36,650 nucleotides of DNA from Burkholderiales bacterium (GTDB lineage: Bacteria > Pseudomonadota > Gammaproteobacteria > Burkholderiales > Burkholderiaceae_C): contig JANXYH010000146.1 in NCBI GenBank assembly GCA_025350145.1, positions 1-36,650 on the forward strand, given 5' to 3'. A model generated the notes under the pieces. That model was not told the origin of the DNA. It made no database searches and saw only the letters and a program-made list of their open reading frames with translations. The position numbers were made by a program, and so were the translations under genes. Below, piece after piece: positions 20,697 to 28,056 of this stretch (within the stretch, counting starts at the first letter, position 1; each line of letters starts with the position of its first letter).

Positions 20697-21989
20697 ATGC
20701 CACTGCTGCACCGTCGCCGGTTCCACGCTGCCACGCTCGCCGGCCTGGCCGCACCGCTGAGCCTGCTGTCGCCTGCCGCCCGGGCCCAGTTCCGGGTCGA
20801 GATTTCGGGCATAGGCGCGACCCAGTTGCCGCTGGCCGTCACCCGCTTTCGTGACGAGGACCGCAGCGGCCAGGCGATTTCAGCGATCGTGCGCGCCGAC
20901 CTGGAGCGCAGCGGCGCGTTCCGCCTGGTCGAGTCCAGCGGCGCGCTTGACGAGCGCAGTTCGCCGCAGTTCAACGACTGGCGCGGCCGCGGCGCGGACG
21001 CGCTGCTGTCGGGCTCGGTCACGCGCTTGCCCGACGGACGCTTTGACCTGCGCTACAAGCTCTGGGACGTGGTCAAGGGCGAGGACGCCGGCGGCCAGGC
21101 CTTGGCGGTGCCGGCGGCCGACCTGCGCCTGGCGGCGCACCGCATCGCCGACGCGGTGCAGAAGCAGCTCAGCGGCGAGCGCGGCGTCAACGCCACCCGC
21201 ATCGCCTATGTCACCCGCGCCGCCAACCGCTACACCCTGCGCATCACCGATGCCGACGGCGAAGGCGGACAGGTGGCACTGGCCAGCCCGCAGCCGATCA
21301 TTTCGCCGGCCTGGTCGCCCGACGGCAGGCTGCTGTCCTATGTCTCGTTCGAGAGCGGCAAGGCGGTGGTGATGGTTCAGGACGTGCTCAGCGGCGAGCG
21401 CCGTTCGGTCGCGGCCTTTCGCGGCAGCAACAGCGCGCCGGCCTGGGCGCCCGATGGCAAGCGCCTGGCGGTGACGCTGTCGCGCGACGGCAGCTCGCAG
21501 ATTTACCTGATCAATCTCGACGGCGGTGACCTGCGGCGCCTGACCAACAGCGGCGCCATCGACACCGAGGCGGTGTTCTCGCCCGATGGCCAGAGCATCT
21601 ACTTCGTCAGTGACCGCGGCGGTGGCCCGCAGATCTACCGCATGGACAGTGACGGCGCCTCGCCCGAGCGGGTGAGCTTCAACGGCAGCTACAACATCAG
21701 CCCGGCGATCAGCCCCGACGGCAAGTCACTGGCCTACGTCAACCGCGGCAGTGGCTTTCGGGTGATGGTGCAGGGCCTGGCGTCTGGCGCCGCGCCGGTT
21801 GCGGTCACCGACACCAACGACGACGAACACCCCAGCTTCGCGCCCAACGGCCGGCTGATCATCTACGCCACCCGGGCACAAGGCCGTGACGTGTTGATGA
21901 CCACCACCACCGATGGCAAGATCCGCACCCGGCTGCTGTCCTCTGGGATCGACCTGCGCGAGCCGGCGTGGGGGCCGTTCAGCCGTTGA
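20697..21989 (+). CDS. tolB: Tol-Pal system protein TolB
   Basis: A 430-aa periplasmic protein with an N-terminal alpha/beta domain (about 30-165) and a C-terminal six-bladed TolB propeller. The repeats are seen as SPAWSPDGRLLSYVSF, APAWAPDGKRLAVTL, EAVFSPDGQSIYFVSD, SPAISPDGKSLAYVN and HPSFAPNGRLIIYAT. The signal peptide HRRRFHAATLAGLAAPLSLL...ARA has a Tat-like twin-arginine context (RRxF), unlike the Sec signal of E. coli TolB. It works with Pal to keep the outer membrane attached during division. It leads tolB-pal-cpoB; tolQ, tolR and tolA are not upstream in this window. Confidence 0.95.
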   Translation: MPLLHRRRFHAATLAGLAAPLSLLSPAARAQFRVEISGIGATQLPLAVTRFRDEDRSGQAISAIVRADLERSGAFRLVESSGALDERSSPQFNDWRGRGADALLSGSVTRLPDGRFDLRYKLWDVVKGEDAGGQALAVPAADLRLAAHRIADAVQKQLSGERGVNATRIAYVTRAANRYTLRITDADGEGGQVALASPQPIISPAWSPDGRLLSYVSFESGKAVVMVQDVLSGERRSVAAFRGSNSAPAWAPDGKRLAVTLSRDGSSQIYLINLDGGDLRRLTNSGAIDTEAVFSPDGQSIYFVSDRGGGPQIYRMDSDGASPERVSFNGSYNISPAISPDGKSLAYVNRGSGFRVMVQGLASGAAPVAVTDTNDDEHPSFAPNGRLIIYATRAQGRDVLMTTTTDGKIRTRLLSSGIDLREPAWGPFSR

Positions 21990-22089
21990 GCAAGCCCAAC
22001 CCGGGGCGGTGCCGGCTCGGCAGGAGGCCTTCACCGGCACGGCCTGCACCGAAGCCCGATGGCGTTTTTGTTGACTTCAAGGAGTAGTG

Positions 22090-22704
22090 ATGCGATTCGG
22101 ATCAAGAACCAGGCTTTCAGGCTTGGCTGCTGCGGCGGCGGTGGCTGTGTTGGCGCTGGCCGGTTGTGGCTCGGCCGTCAAACTCAGCGACACCCCGGTC
22201 GAGAGCCGCCAGCCGACACCGGTGCCGGCCAACGCCAGTACCGCCGCCGTTGCCCCCACCCCGAGCAACCCGGCGCCGGCTGACAGCGGTGTAGGCCGCG
22301 CCCAGTCGCAAGTCGCCACGGTCGATTTGGGCCGCGGTGCTGCTGCTGCCGCTGCGGCGGCGGCCGGCGCCAAACCGCTGGGTCGGTTGGTGTTTTTCGA
22401 CTTCGACAGCTTCGTCGTCAAGGGGGAGTACCAGCCCCTGGTCGACGCCTATGCCAAAACCCTGTCGGCGAGCAAATCCAAACGCATGGTGGTCGAGGGC
22501 CATACCGACGAGCGCGGTGGCCGCGAGTACAACCTGGCGTTGGGCCAGAAGCGTGCCGAGGCGGTGGTCAAGTCGCTGACCCTGCTGGGCGTGGGCGAGG
22601 CGCAGGTCGAGGCAGTGAGCTTCGGCAAGGAGCGCCCCGCCGATGAAGGCCACGACGAGGACGCCTGGGCGAAGAACCGCCGCGCCGAGCTGAAGGACCG
22701 CTGA
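22090..22704 (+). CDS. pal: Peptidoglycan-associated lipoprotein Pal
   Basis: A 204-aa OmpA-family lipoprotein. The lipobox LALAGC places the lipidated cysteine at residue 26. A Pro/Ala-rich linker with a run of alanines (about 90-98) follows, then the peptidoglycan-binding domain with VFFDFDSFVV, VVEGHTDERGGREYN and LALGQKRAEAVVKSL. It anchors the outer membrane to the cell wall and binds TolB, encoded 100 bp upstream. A GTG one codon before the ATG is possible but adds nothing. Confidence 0.95.
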   Translation: MRFGSRTRLSGLAAAAAVAVLALAGCGSAVKLSDTPVESRQPTPVPANASTAAVAPTPSNPAPADSGVGRAQSQVATVDLGRGAAAAAAAAAGAKPLGRLVFFDFDSFVVKGEYQPLVDAYAKTLSASKSKRMVVEGHTDERGGREYNLALGQKRAEAVVKSLTLLGVGEAQVEAVSFGKERPADEGHDEDAWAKNRRAELKDR

Positions 22705-22705
22705 C

Positions 22706-23530
22706 GTGGCCATGACATTTGCCAAGCCGGTGGCAGCCGGCCTGCTGCTGTGGGCCACCTTGGGCGCTCAGGCCGGTATGTTCGACGACGACGAGGCGCG
22801 CAAGGCGATCCTGGATCTGCGCGCCAGGATCCAGGCGTCGGATGACAACGCCCGCGCCAAGTTGGCCGAACTCAGCGCCGCCGGCACGGCCAGCAACCAG
22901 GCCAGCAGCCAGGCCAACGCCCAGTTGCTGGAGCAAATTGGGCAACTGCGGCGCAGCCTGCTCGAGCTCAACGGCCAGCTTGAAGCCCAGCGCGCCGACA
23001 ACGCCAAGTTGCGCGGCGCGCAGGAGCAATTCCTGCGTGACCTGTCGGAGCAGGCGCGCAAGCAAAGCGACGTGAGCCAGGTGATCGAGGCGCGGCTGAA
23101 AAAGCTTGAGCCGCAGGCGGTGTCGCTGGATGGCAAGGATTTTCTGGCCGAGCCCGACGAGCGGCGCAGCCACGACCAGGCGATGGCCGCGCTGCGCGCC
23201 GGCGATTTCGACAAGGCCGCCGCCGCCCTGAATTCGTTCATCGGCCGCTATCCCGGCAGTGGCTTCGCCGAGTCGGCGCGGTTCTGGCTGGGCAATGCGC
23301 TGTACGGCAAGAAGGACTACAAGGAAGCGATCAACGCCTTCCGCGCCCTGGCCGCCAATTCGCCTGATCACCCGCGCGCCCCCGAGGCGCTGCTGGCCTT
23401 GGCCAATTGCCAGATCGAGATGAAGGACGGCAAGGGCGCGCGCAAGACGATCGACGAACTGGTCAAGGGTTATCCCAAGTCCGAGGCGGCGGCGGCTGGC
23501 AAAGAGCGCCTGGCGACGATCAAGGGCTGA
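22706..23530 (+). CDS. cpoB: Tol-Pal coordinator CpoB (YbgF)
   Basis: A 274-aa periplasmic protein with a Sec signal peptide ending near AQAG (about residue 24). A coiled-coil trimerisation segment (about 28-135, rich in Ala, Gln, Leu) precedes C-terminal TPR repeats (DQAMAALRAGDFDKAAAALNSF and two more). It couples the Tol system to peptidoglycan synthesis during constriction. The start is GTG 22706 or ATG 22712, 1-7 nt after pal, consistent with coupling. It closes the tolB-pal-cpoB set. Confidence 0.93.
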   Translation: MAMTFAKPVAAGLLLWATLGAQAGMFDDDEARKAILDLRARIQASDDNARAKLAELSAAGTASNQASSQANAQLLEQIGQLRRSLLELNGQLEAQRADNAKLRGAQEQFLRDLSEQARKQSDVSQVIEARLKKLEPQAVSLDGKDFLAEPDERRSHDQAMAALRAGDFDKAAAALNSFIGRYPGSGFAESARFWLGNALYGKKDYKEAINAFRALAANSPDHPRAPEALLALANCQIEMKDGKGARKTIDELVKGYPKSEAAAAGKERLATIKG

Positions 23531-23673
23531 ACTGCCGCTGTCGGCGGCGCGGTCGACCTGATCCGCACGCCCGCAGCGAACATTCCGATGCCGAATTTCC
23601 AGTCGCCTGGCCGCCCCGCCACCCGTCGCAGCGGTCGGCACACGAGATTCGCCTGGCCGGTTGTGGCGGCCGA

Positions 23674-23706
23674 ATGACCGACGAATGACCGACGAATGAC
23701 CGACGC
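23674..23706 (+). repeat. 11-bp tandem repeat carrying three overlapping start codons
   Basis: ATGACCGACGA is present at 23674 and again at 23685, with a third partial copy (ATGACCGACG) from 23696. Each ATG is in a different frame. The first two open MTDE-stop mini-ORFs whose TGA overlaps the next ATG, and the third is the start of the transporter gene. Confidence 0.85.
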
Positions 23707-24811
23707 CGACATCCTCAGTTTGGGCCAGCGCGTGCTCTGGCTGGCGTTTGCCCTCGGCCTGGGCTTTGGCGCGATTGCCAGACGCAGCCATTTCTGCACC
23801 ATGGGCGCGGTCGCCGACATCGTCCACATCGGCGACTGGTCGCGGATGCGGATGTGGGCACTGGCGGCGGGCGTGGCCGTGCTGGGCTTCAATACGCTGG
23901 TCGCGCTGGGGCTGCTCAAGGCCGCCGACACGATCTACGCCGCACCGACCCTGCTGTGGTTGTCGCATTTGCTCGGCGGGCTGATGTTCGGCGTCGGCAT
24001 GGTGCTGGCCTCGGGCTGCGGCAGCCGCAACCTGGTCCGCCTGGGCGGCGGCAATCTGAAGTCGCTGCTGGTGCTGGGGGTGATGGCCGTGGCCGCCTTC
24101 GCCACCCTCAAAGGCCTGACCGCGGTCTGGCGCGTGGCCATGCTGGATGGCGTGCGTCTGCACCTGCCGGCCGGCCAAGACCTGCCCTCGCTCACCGCCG
24201 CTCTGGGCGGCAGCCTGGGGCAACGCGCGGCAGTCCTGGGCGGATTGATCGGCGCGACCCTGGTCGGGCTGGCGCTGTGGCGGCGTGCGCCGGGAACGCT
24301 GGCCGAGCTGCTGCTGGGCGGCGTTGGCATCGGTGGCCTGGTGCTGGCGCTGTGGTGGGTGTCGGGCCAGGTCGGCCATGTCGCCGAGCACCCGCAGACG
24401 CTGGAGCCGGCGTTCCTGGCGACCAACTCGCAGCGGATGGAGTCGTTCAGCTTTGTCGCGCCACCGGCCTATCTGCTCGACTGGCTGATGTTCTACAGCG
24501 ACCGCAGCAAGCTGCTGACTTTGGGCATGGCGGCGGTGCTGGGCGTGGTCGCCGGCAGCTTTGGCGTCGCCCTGGTCGAACGCAGCTTTCGCTGGGAAGC
24601 CTTTGGCGGCGTCGAGGACATGGCCAACCACCTGGTCGGCGCGCTGCTGATGGGCGTGGGCGGTGTCAGCGCGTTGGGCTGCACGGTCGGCCAGGGGCTG
24701 AGCGGGCTGTCAACGCTGTCGCTGGGCAGCCTCATCACCGTGGCCGGATTGGTCGGCGGGGCGGTGCTGGGTCTGCGCTGGCAGGCCTGGCGGGTCGAGC
24801 GCCAGGCCTGA
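23696..24811 (+). CDS. YeeE/YedE-family transporter (thiosulfate/sulfur uptake type)
   Basis: A 371-aa inner-membrane protein with about ten hydrophobic helices and the conserved cysteines of the YeeE/YedE (TsuA) family in HFCTMGAV (Cys34), ASGCGSRNL (Cys108) and ALGCTVGQGLSG near the C-terminus. TsuA-type proteins take up thiosulfate through such cysteines. It is the full two-repeat length of the family. The start lies in an 11-bp tandem repeat that puts two tiny ORFs ahead of it. The stop overlaps the ATG of tcdA (TGATG), linking it to an E1-like enzyme. The exact substrate is inferred. Confidence 0.88.
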   Translation: MTDADILSLGQRVLWLAFALGLGFGAIARRSHFCTMGAVADIVHIGDWSRMRMWALAAGVAVLGFNTLVALGLLKAADTIYAAPTLLWLSHLLGGLMFGVGMVLASGCGSRNLVRLGGGNLKSLLVLGVMAVAAFATLKGLTAVWRVAMLDGVRLHLPAGQDLPSLTAALGGSLGQRAAVLGGLIGATLVGLALWRRAPGTLAELLLGGVGIGGLVLALWWVSGQVGHVAEHPQTLEPAFLATNSQRMESFSFVAPPAYLLDWLMFYSDRSKLLTLGMAAVLGVVAGSFGVALVERSFRWEAFGGVEDMANHLVGALLMGVGGVSALGCTVGQGLSGLSTLSLGSLITVAGLVGGAVLGLRWQAWRVERQA

Positions 24812-25659
24812 TGCTCGCCCTGGATCTCGACGCCGATCTGGAACGCCGCTTCGGCGGCCTGCGCCGCTTGTACGGCGACGCGGGCTATGCCCGAATCCGC
24901 CAGGCGCGGATCGCGGTCGTCGGCTTGGGCGGGGTCGGCTCCTGGGCGGTCGAGGCCTTGGCCCGCAGCGGCGTGCGCAGCCTGGTGCTGGTCGATCTGG
25001 ACCATGTCGCCGAGTCCAACATCAACCGCCAGGTCCAGGCCCTGGGCAGCACTCTGGGCATGGCCAAGACGCAGGCGCTGAGGCTGCGCATCGCCGACAT
25101 CCACCCCGGCTGTGAGGTGCAGGTCGTCGAAGAATTTGCCGACGCCGGCAACTGGCCGGGGCTGCTGGGCGGCACGCCCGTGGACGCCTTGATCGACGCC
25201 TGCGACCAGGGCCACGCCAAACGCGCCCTGGCCAACTGGTCGCTGGCCGGCGGTGTGCCCGCGGTCTGTGTCGGCGCCGCCGGCGGCAAGCGCCAGGCGC
25301 AGCGGGTCGAAGTGGCTGACCTGGCCGAAGTCAGCCATGACCCGCTGCTGGCGGCGCTGCGCCAACGCCTGCGCCGCGACGCCGTCGTCAGGCCAGGCGG
25401 GGCCAAGCGCAGCGCCGCCAAGCTGGGCCTGCGCTGCGTGTTCTCGCGCGAACCGGTGGCCTTGCCTGGCCCGGAGCGCCTGCTGCCGGCCACGCCCGGC
25501 GGGCCGGTCCCGGCCACTGACGGCAGCCTGAACTGCCATGGTTACGGTTCCAGCGTCAGCGTCACCGCCACCTTCGGCATGGTCGCTGCCGGCGAGGCCC
25601 TGAACCTGCTGATCGGCAGCGCAGCAGACACTGCGCCGGCAGGTCGGCCCGGCCGTTGA
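24811..25659 (+). CDS. tcdA: tRNA threonylcarbamoyladenosine dehydratase
   Basis: A 282-aa ThiF/E1-like enzyme (CsdL/YgdL family) that uses ATP to cyclise t6A37 of ANN-reading tRNAs to ct6A. The nucleotide-binding VVGLGGVGSWAVEALARSG is at about residues 34-52, then VLVDLDHVAESNINRQVQA, LIDACDQGHAKRAL and the FSREP segment near residue 212. Start ATG at 24811 overlaps the transporter stop by one base. It sits 79 bp before two tRNA-Lys genes, whose products are substrates of this enzyme (codons AAA/AAG); the proximity may be chance. Confidence 0.92.
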   Translation: MLALDLDADLERRFGGLRRLYGDAGYARIRQARIAVVGLGGVGSWAVEALARSGVRSLVLVDLDHVAESNINRQVQALGSTLGMAKTQALRLRIADIHPGCEVQVVEEFADAGNWPGLLGGTPVDALIDACDQGHAKRALANWSLAGGVPAVCVGAAGGKRQAQRVEVADLAEVSHDPLLAALRQRLRRDAVVRPGGAKRSAAKLGLRCVFSREPVALPGPERLLPATPGGPVPATDGSLNCHGYGSSVSVTATFGMVAAGEALNLLIGSAADTAPAGRPGR

Positions 25660-25685
25660 CGGGGCTTGGGCGTGGTTCGCCATGC

Positions 25686-25691
25686 TAGAAT
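25686..25691 (+). promoter_or_regulatory. Candidate -10 box of the tRNA-Lys genes
   Basis: TAGAAT lies 48 bp before tRNA-Lys(UUU), in a short AT-rich patch followed by a GC-rich stretch. No -35 at normal spacing is convincing: TTGACG at 25656 is 24 bp away. Confidence 0.35.
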
Positions 25692-25738
25692 CTATGGCTC
25701 TGCGCGGTTCAGGGGTCCGATGCTCGGCTCCGACCAAG

Positions 25739-25814
25739 GGGTCGTTAGCTCAGTCGGTAGAGCAGCGGACTTTTAATCCGTTGGTCGCGTGTTCGAGTCA
25801 CGCACGACCCACCA
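25739..25814 (+). tRNA. tRNA-Lys (anticodon UUU)
   Basis: A 76-nt cloverleaf with encoded CCA. The acceptor is GGGTCGT with ACGACCC, the D-arm is AGCTCAGTCGGTAGAGC, the anticodon loop CTTTTAA carries TTT, and the T-arm contains TGTTCGAGTCA. It lies 55 bp before a second tRNA-Lys gene with a near-identical anticodon arm. Confidence 0.96.
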
Positions 25815-25869
25815 TTCACAGGCGCAAGCCTGCGGGTAGCAGGGCAGCAGGTTGATATTGGTTTATTTG

Positions 25870-25945
25870 GGGCTCTTAGCTCAGCTGGTAGAGCAGCGGA
25901 CTCTTAATCCGTTGGTCGGGAGTTCGAATCTCCCAGGGCCTACCA
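25870..25945 (+). tRNA. tRNA-Lys (anticodon CUU), island integration site
   Basis: A 76-nt cloverleaf with encoded CCA and anticodon loop CTCTTAA (CTT). The acceptor GGGCTCT pairs with AGGGCCT, leaving a G1:U72 wobble at the end, which is unusual for this tRNA. The 3' 47 nt belong to a 50-bp direct repeat found again at 30887-30936, so this copy is a tRNA whose 3' half marks the left edge of an inserted element. Confidence 0.93.
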
Positions 25946-25948
25946 AAA
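25899..25948 (+). repeat. Left attachment-site repeat (within tRNA-Lys)
   Basis: These 50 bp, from the anticodon arm of tRNA-Lys(CUU) through its CCA end plus three A, match 30887-30936 at every base. The bases just outside differ on both sides. This is the pattern left by site-specific integration into a tRNA 3' end. Confidence 0.92.
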
Positions 25949-25965
25949 ATTTGGCATTGAAGATC

Positions 25966-25999
25966 AACGGCCTGGCGGCGACGCTGGGCCGTTTTGCTT
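25966..25999 (+). terminator. Rho-independent terminator after tRNA-Lys
   Basis: Bases 25966-25977 and 25982-25993 pair over 12 bp (two G-T pairs) around a GCGA loop, followed by a T-rich tail (TTTTGCTT). It lies 20 bp after the tRNA and ends directly before the group II intron 5' end at 26001. Confidence 0.8.
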
Positions 26000-26000
26000 G

Positions 26001-26290
26001 GTGCGCCCGGCACGGGCGCACTCTTGCGGGTGCAAGTCCCGCCGTAAGTTGATCACAGCGAACGAAGCGAAGCGCGACTGCGTGAGGGTGACCGCGCGTT
26101 GGGAGGAAGCGCGGAGCGAAGCTGCGAGCCGATGAACAAGAACCGGATAGAAGGCGCTGCCAAGCAGGGCTAGCGGGCAAGCAACCGCGAAGCTCTTGTG
26201 ATCAAGGCGAGGCGGCGTAGATCCGGCGGTTGTGCGGCGAAGGAGTGCTGAGGTTGGCGCTATGCGGCTGCGGTCTTCAGTGTTGGCGGA
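26001..26290 (+). mobile_element. Group II intron 5' fragment (truncated, no reverse transcriptase)
   Basis: The segment opens with GTGCGCCCGGCACGGGCGCA, a GTGCG-type intron 5' end forming a hairpin, followed by TGCGGGTGCAAGTCCCGCC and GTTGATCACAGCGAA, which I recognise as domain I of proteobacterial group II introns. Downstream text such as TTGGGAGGAAGCG and GAACAAGAACCG fits the same RNA. No domain V (GAGC...AAAC hairpin) and no maturase ORF follow, so only the 5' few hundred bases remain; the right edge is approximate. It begins directly after a terminator hairpin, the preferred target of class C introns. Confidence 0.6.
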
Positions 26291-26335
26291 TCCTGTTCCC
26301 GACAGGTCCTGTGCGCAAACGTCGGGGCATTGCTT

Positions 26336-26932
26336 TCAATTCGGCGGCCACCCGTCAACACCGGACATCAGCTCGCTAAGTTCCTCGGCTTCGCCCCGTG
26401 GCACACCCATGCGCGCATTCCGACGAGCCGATATGACCAACTGTTGAACTCGGTCCACGGGCCATGAAGCCCGCTTGCCGGCCGTGACCAGCAGCCTCAG
26501 CGTGCTGCAGAAGGTGATGTTCGGATAGGCCCGCGCGACTACGGTACGAGCCTTGTTCTCGTCTAGAACGATAGGGTGGCCCCGGCTCGTCAAAGCGATG
26601 GCCGCGCTTTCGCCGCTGTCGAGCCGCGAAGTGATGGACCCCTGAACCAACGACAGGTAGGTCTCATACTCGGCGCCGGTCATGCGCTCCATACTTAGCA
26701 TGCCAAGTCGGCGGAGTTCATCCAAAACTGGCCCGTGGTTTTGGCCAGGCACCGGGTGGCGTTGCACCTCATTCAACGTTCTCTGCTCCACGAGACATAC
26801 GCAGCCGAGGGCTCGTACAACGCCTTGAATATCACCGCATCCAAGGAGGTTGATGATCGCGCTTGCGTCGAGAACAATCGGGCCGCGCGGGAGGTGGTCA
26901 AAGAGCAAGCTCAAGCGCTTCCTCCTTGCCAT
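26336..26932 (-). CDS. PIN-domain protein (VapC-like putative toxin RNase)
   Basis: About 198 aa. The PIN acidic residues are present: Asp22 (IVLDASAIINLL), Glu55 (TLNEVQ), Glu108 (LDSGESAAIALTSRG) and Asp124 (PIVLDENKA), numbered from ATG 26932. Such domains are Mg-dependent RNases, often toxins. A GTG at 26944 is also possible, but it touches the GGAGG site at 26945-26949, whereas ATG 26932 lies 12 nt from it. It overlaps the XRE-ImmA/IrrE gene by 35 nt and is the last gene of the island operon, so the protease/regulator may act as its antitoxin. Target unknown. Confidence 0.8.
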   Translation of the reverse strand: MARRKRLSLLFDHLPRGPIVLDASAIINLLGCGDIQGVVRALGCVCLVEQRTLNEVQRHPVPGQNHGPVLDELRRLGMLSMERMTGAEYETYLSLVQGSITSRLDSGESAAIALTSRGHPIVLDENKARTVVARAYPNITFCSTLRLLVTAGKRASWPVDRVQQLVISARRNARMGVPRGEAEELSELMSGVDGWPPN

Positions 26933-28055
26933 CGCCAAGCCCACCCTCCAATGCCTTTCGGACGGTCACCAAGTCCAATTCCAGCATCGATGCGAGTTGC
27001 TGCTCAGAAAGTAGTTCACGCTGATAGGCGATGCTGGCCAGCAGCAAGGTTCGCGGCGTGAAGGGCGGCGCTTCTTCTGCGGTTTGCATTTCATCGACGA
27101 CGCGTTCGCGGTGCTTCAGCCCCACACGATTCGTGCGCAGTTGCTCGTACGTTCCCTGCTTCAATATCCCGAGTCGTACCATGCGCCGCGTCATCGCCTC
27201 GATGGACACGTTGAAGAAGACGGCCATCATCAGCAGTTGACGCACCGAGAACCCGCCGAACATCCGCTGCAGTTCGTCCGCCTTCTTGCGCACGGCGGAT
27301 GCTGGCGTGAGTAGGGCGATACCGAACAGATCAAAGAATCGCTCTTCGCGGTCAACTGGCTCAGCTTCTGCGAACAAGATGGACAACCCGAGTTTGCGGA
27401 CGAGCAGGTGGCCGATCTCATGGCCCGCCGTGAGTCGCCTTCGATACAGTGGGTGAAGTGAGTTCAAGAGAACAAAGCCGCCGACGGCGGCGTCGAAAGC
27501 AACAGCTCCGCTGACTTTGGAGGGCAACGGCCGCTCGAACACTCGCAGGCCGAGTTCGAACTCCATCAACGCGGTCAGGTCTTGGATAGGGCCAAGTCCG
27601 ATACCCAGCCTCGTCCTCAGAGCAAGTGCCGCGTCTTCAGCTTGTTGTTGGATGGACCCCGTCCTGGAAATGCTTACGTCTGGAAGGTCGAGTTTTTGGG
27701 GACGCTGACCAACCAGAGCTTCGAGTTGGATAGCCGAGGCAGCCAGTCGATGAAGCTTCGCAGCAACCTCTACCTCATCGCTCGCGAGATCGCTTTGCGC
27801 GCTCATGCGAAAGTCAACTTCCATCTGCACCTCAGGGCGCTCCTGATCGAGCAGCTCGCTCTCAGGGCAGTCGTACAGCTCGGCCAACGCCCTGAGTTCG
27901 TCGGCCCCGACTGCACGCTTGCCGGCTTCGATTGCAACGATGGTGGTGCGGGCGACGCCCAACGCCGTAGCTGCGGCTTCCTGCGTCAGGCGCCTAAGCG
28001 TGCGAGCGGCCTTAAGGCGACCTCCCAGTATTTCGGGTCTGATGGTGATGGCCAT
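26898..28055 (-). CDS. XRE-family HTH / ImmA-IrrE metallopeptidase
   Basis: A 385-aa protein. Residues 11-67 form an XRE helix-turn-helix (LTQEAAATALGVARTTIVAIEAG). An ImmA/IrrE peptidase domain at about 145-260 has the zinc motif HEIGH at 212-216. A C-terminal region of about 120 residues (KQGTYEQLRTNRVGL onward) could sense a partner or ligand. Proteins of this type regulate phage and stress genes by cleaving repressors, and some act as antitoxins. GAGGGG lies about 5 nt before the ATG, and the gene starts 1 nt after the QueC-like stop. It is the best candidate to bind the three palindromes at 30012-30086, though that is inference. Confidence 0.88.
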   Translation of the reverse strand: MAITIRPEILGGRLKAARTLRRLTQEAAATALGVARTTIVAIEAGKRAVGADELRALAELYDCPESELLDQERPEVQMEVDFRMSAQSDLASDEVEVAAKLHRLAASAIQLEALVGQRPQKLDLPDVSISRTGSIQQQAEDAALALRTRLGIGLGPIQDLTALMEFELGLRVFERPLPSKVSGAVAFDAAVGGFVLLNSLHPLYRRRLTAGHEIGHLLVRKLGLSILFAEAEPVDREERFFDLFGIALLTPASAVRKKADELQRMFGGFSVRQLLMMAVFFNVSIEAMTRRMVRLGILKQGTYEQLRTNRVGLKHRERVVDEMQTAEEAPPFTPRTLLLASIAYQRELLSEQQLASMLELDLVTVRKALEGGLGDGKEEALELAL

Positions 28056-28056
28056 T

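Noticed and set aside
23407-23688. ORF before the YeeE/YedE gene
   Set aside because: It overlaps cpoB in another frame and has low-complexity composition; only its MTDE end coincides with the tandem repeat.
22568-24631. 687-aa minus-strand ORF across pal, cpoB and the transporter
   Set aside because: It spans three well-supported plus-strand genes and contains Gln/Arg/His-rich shadow sequence.
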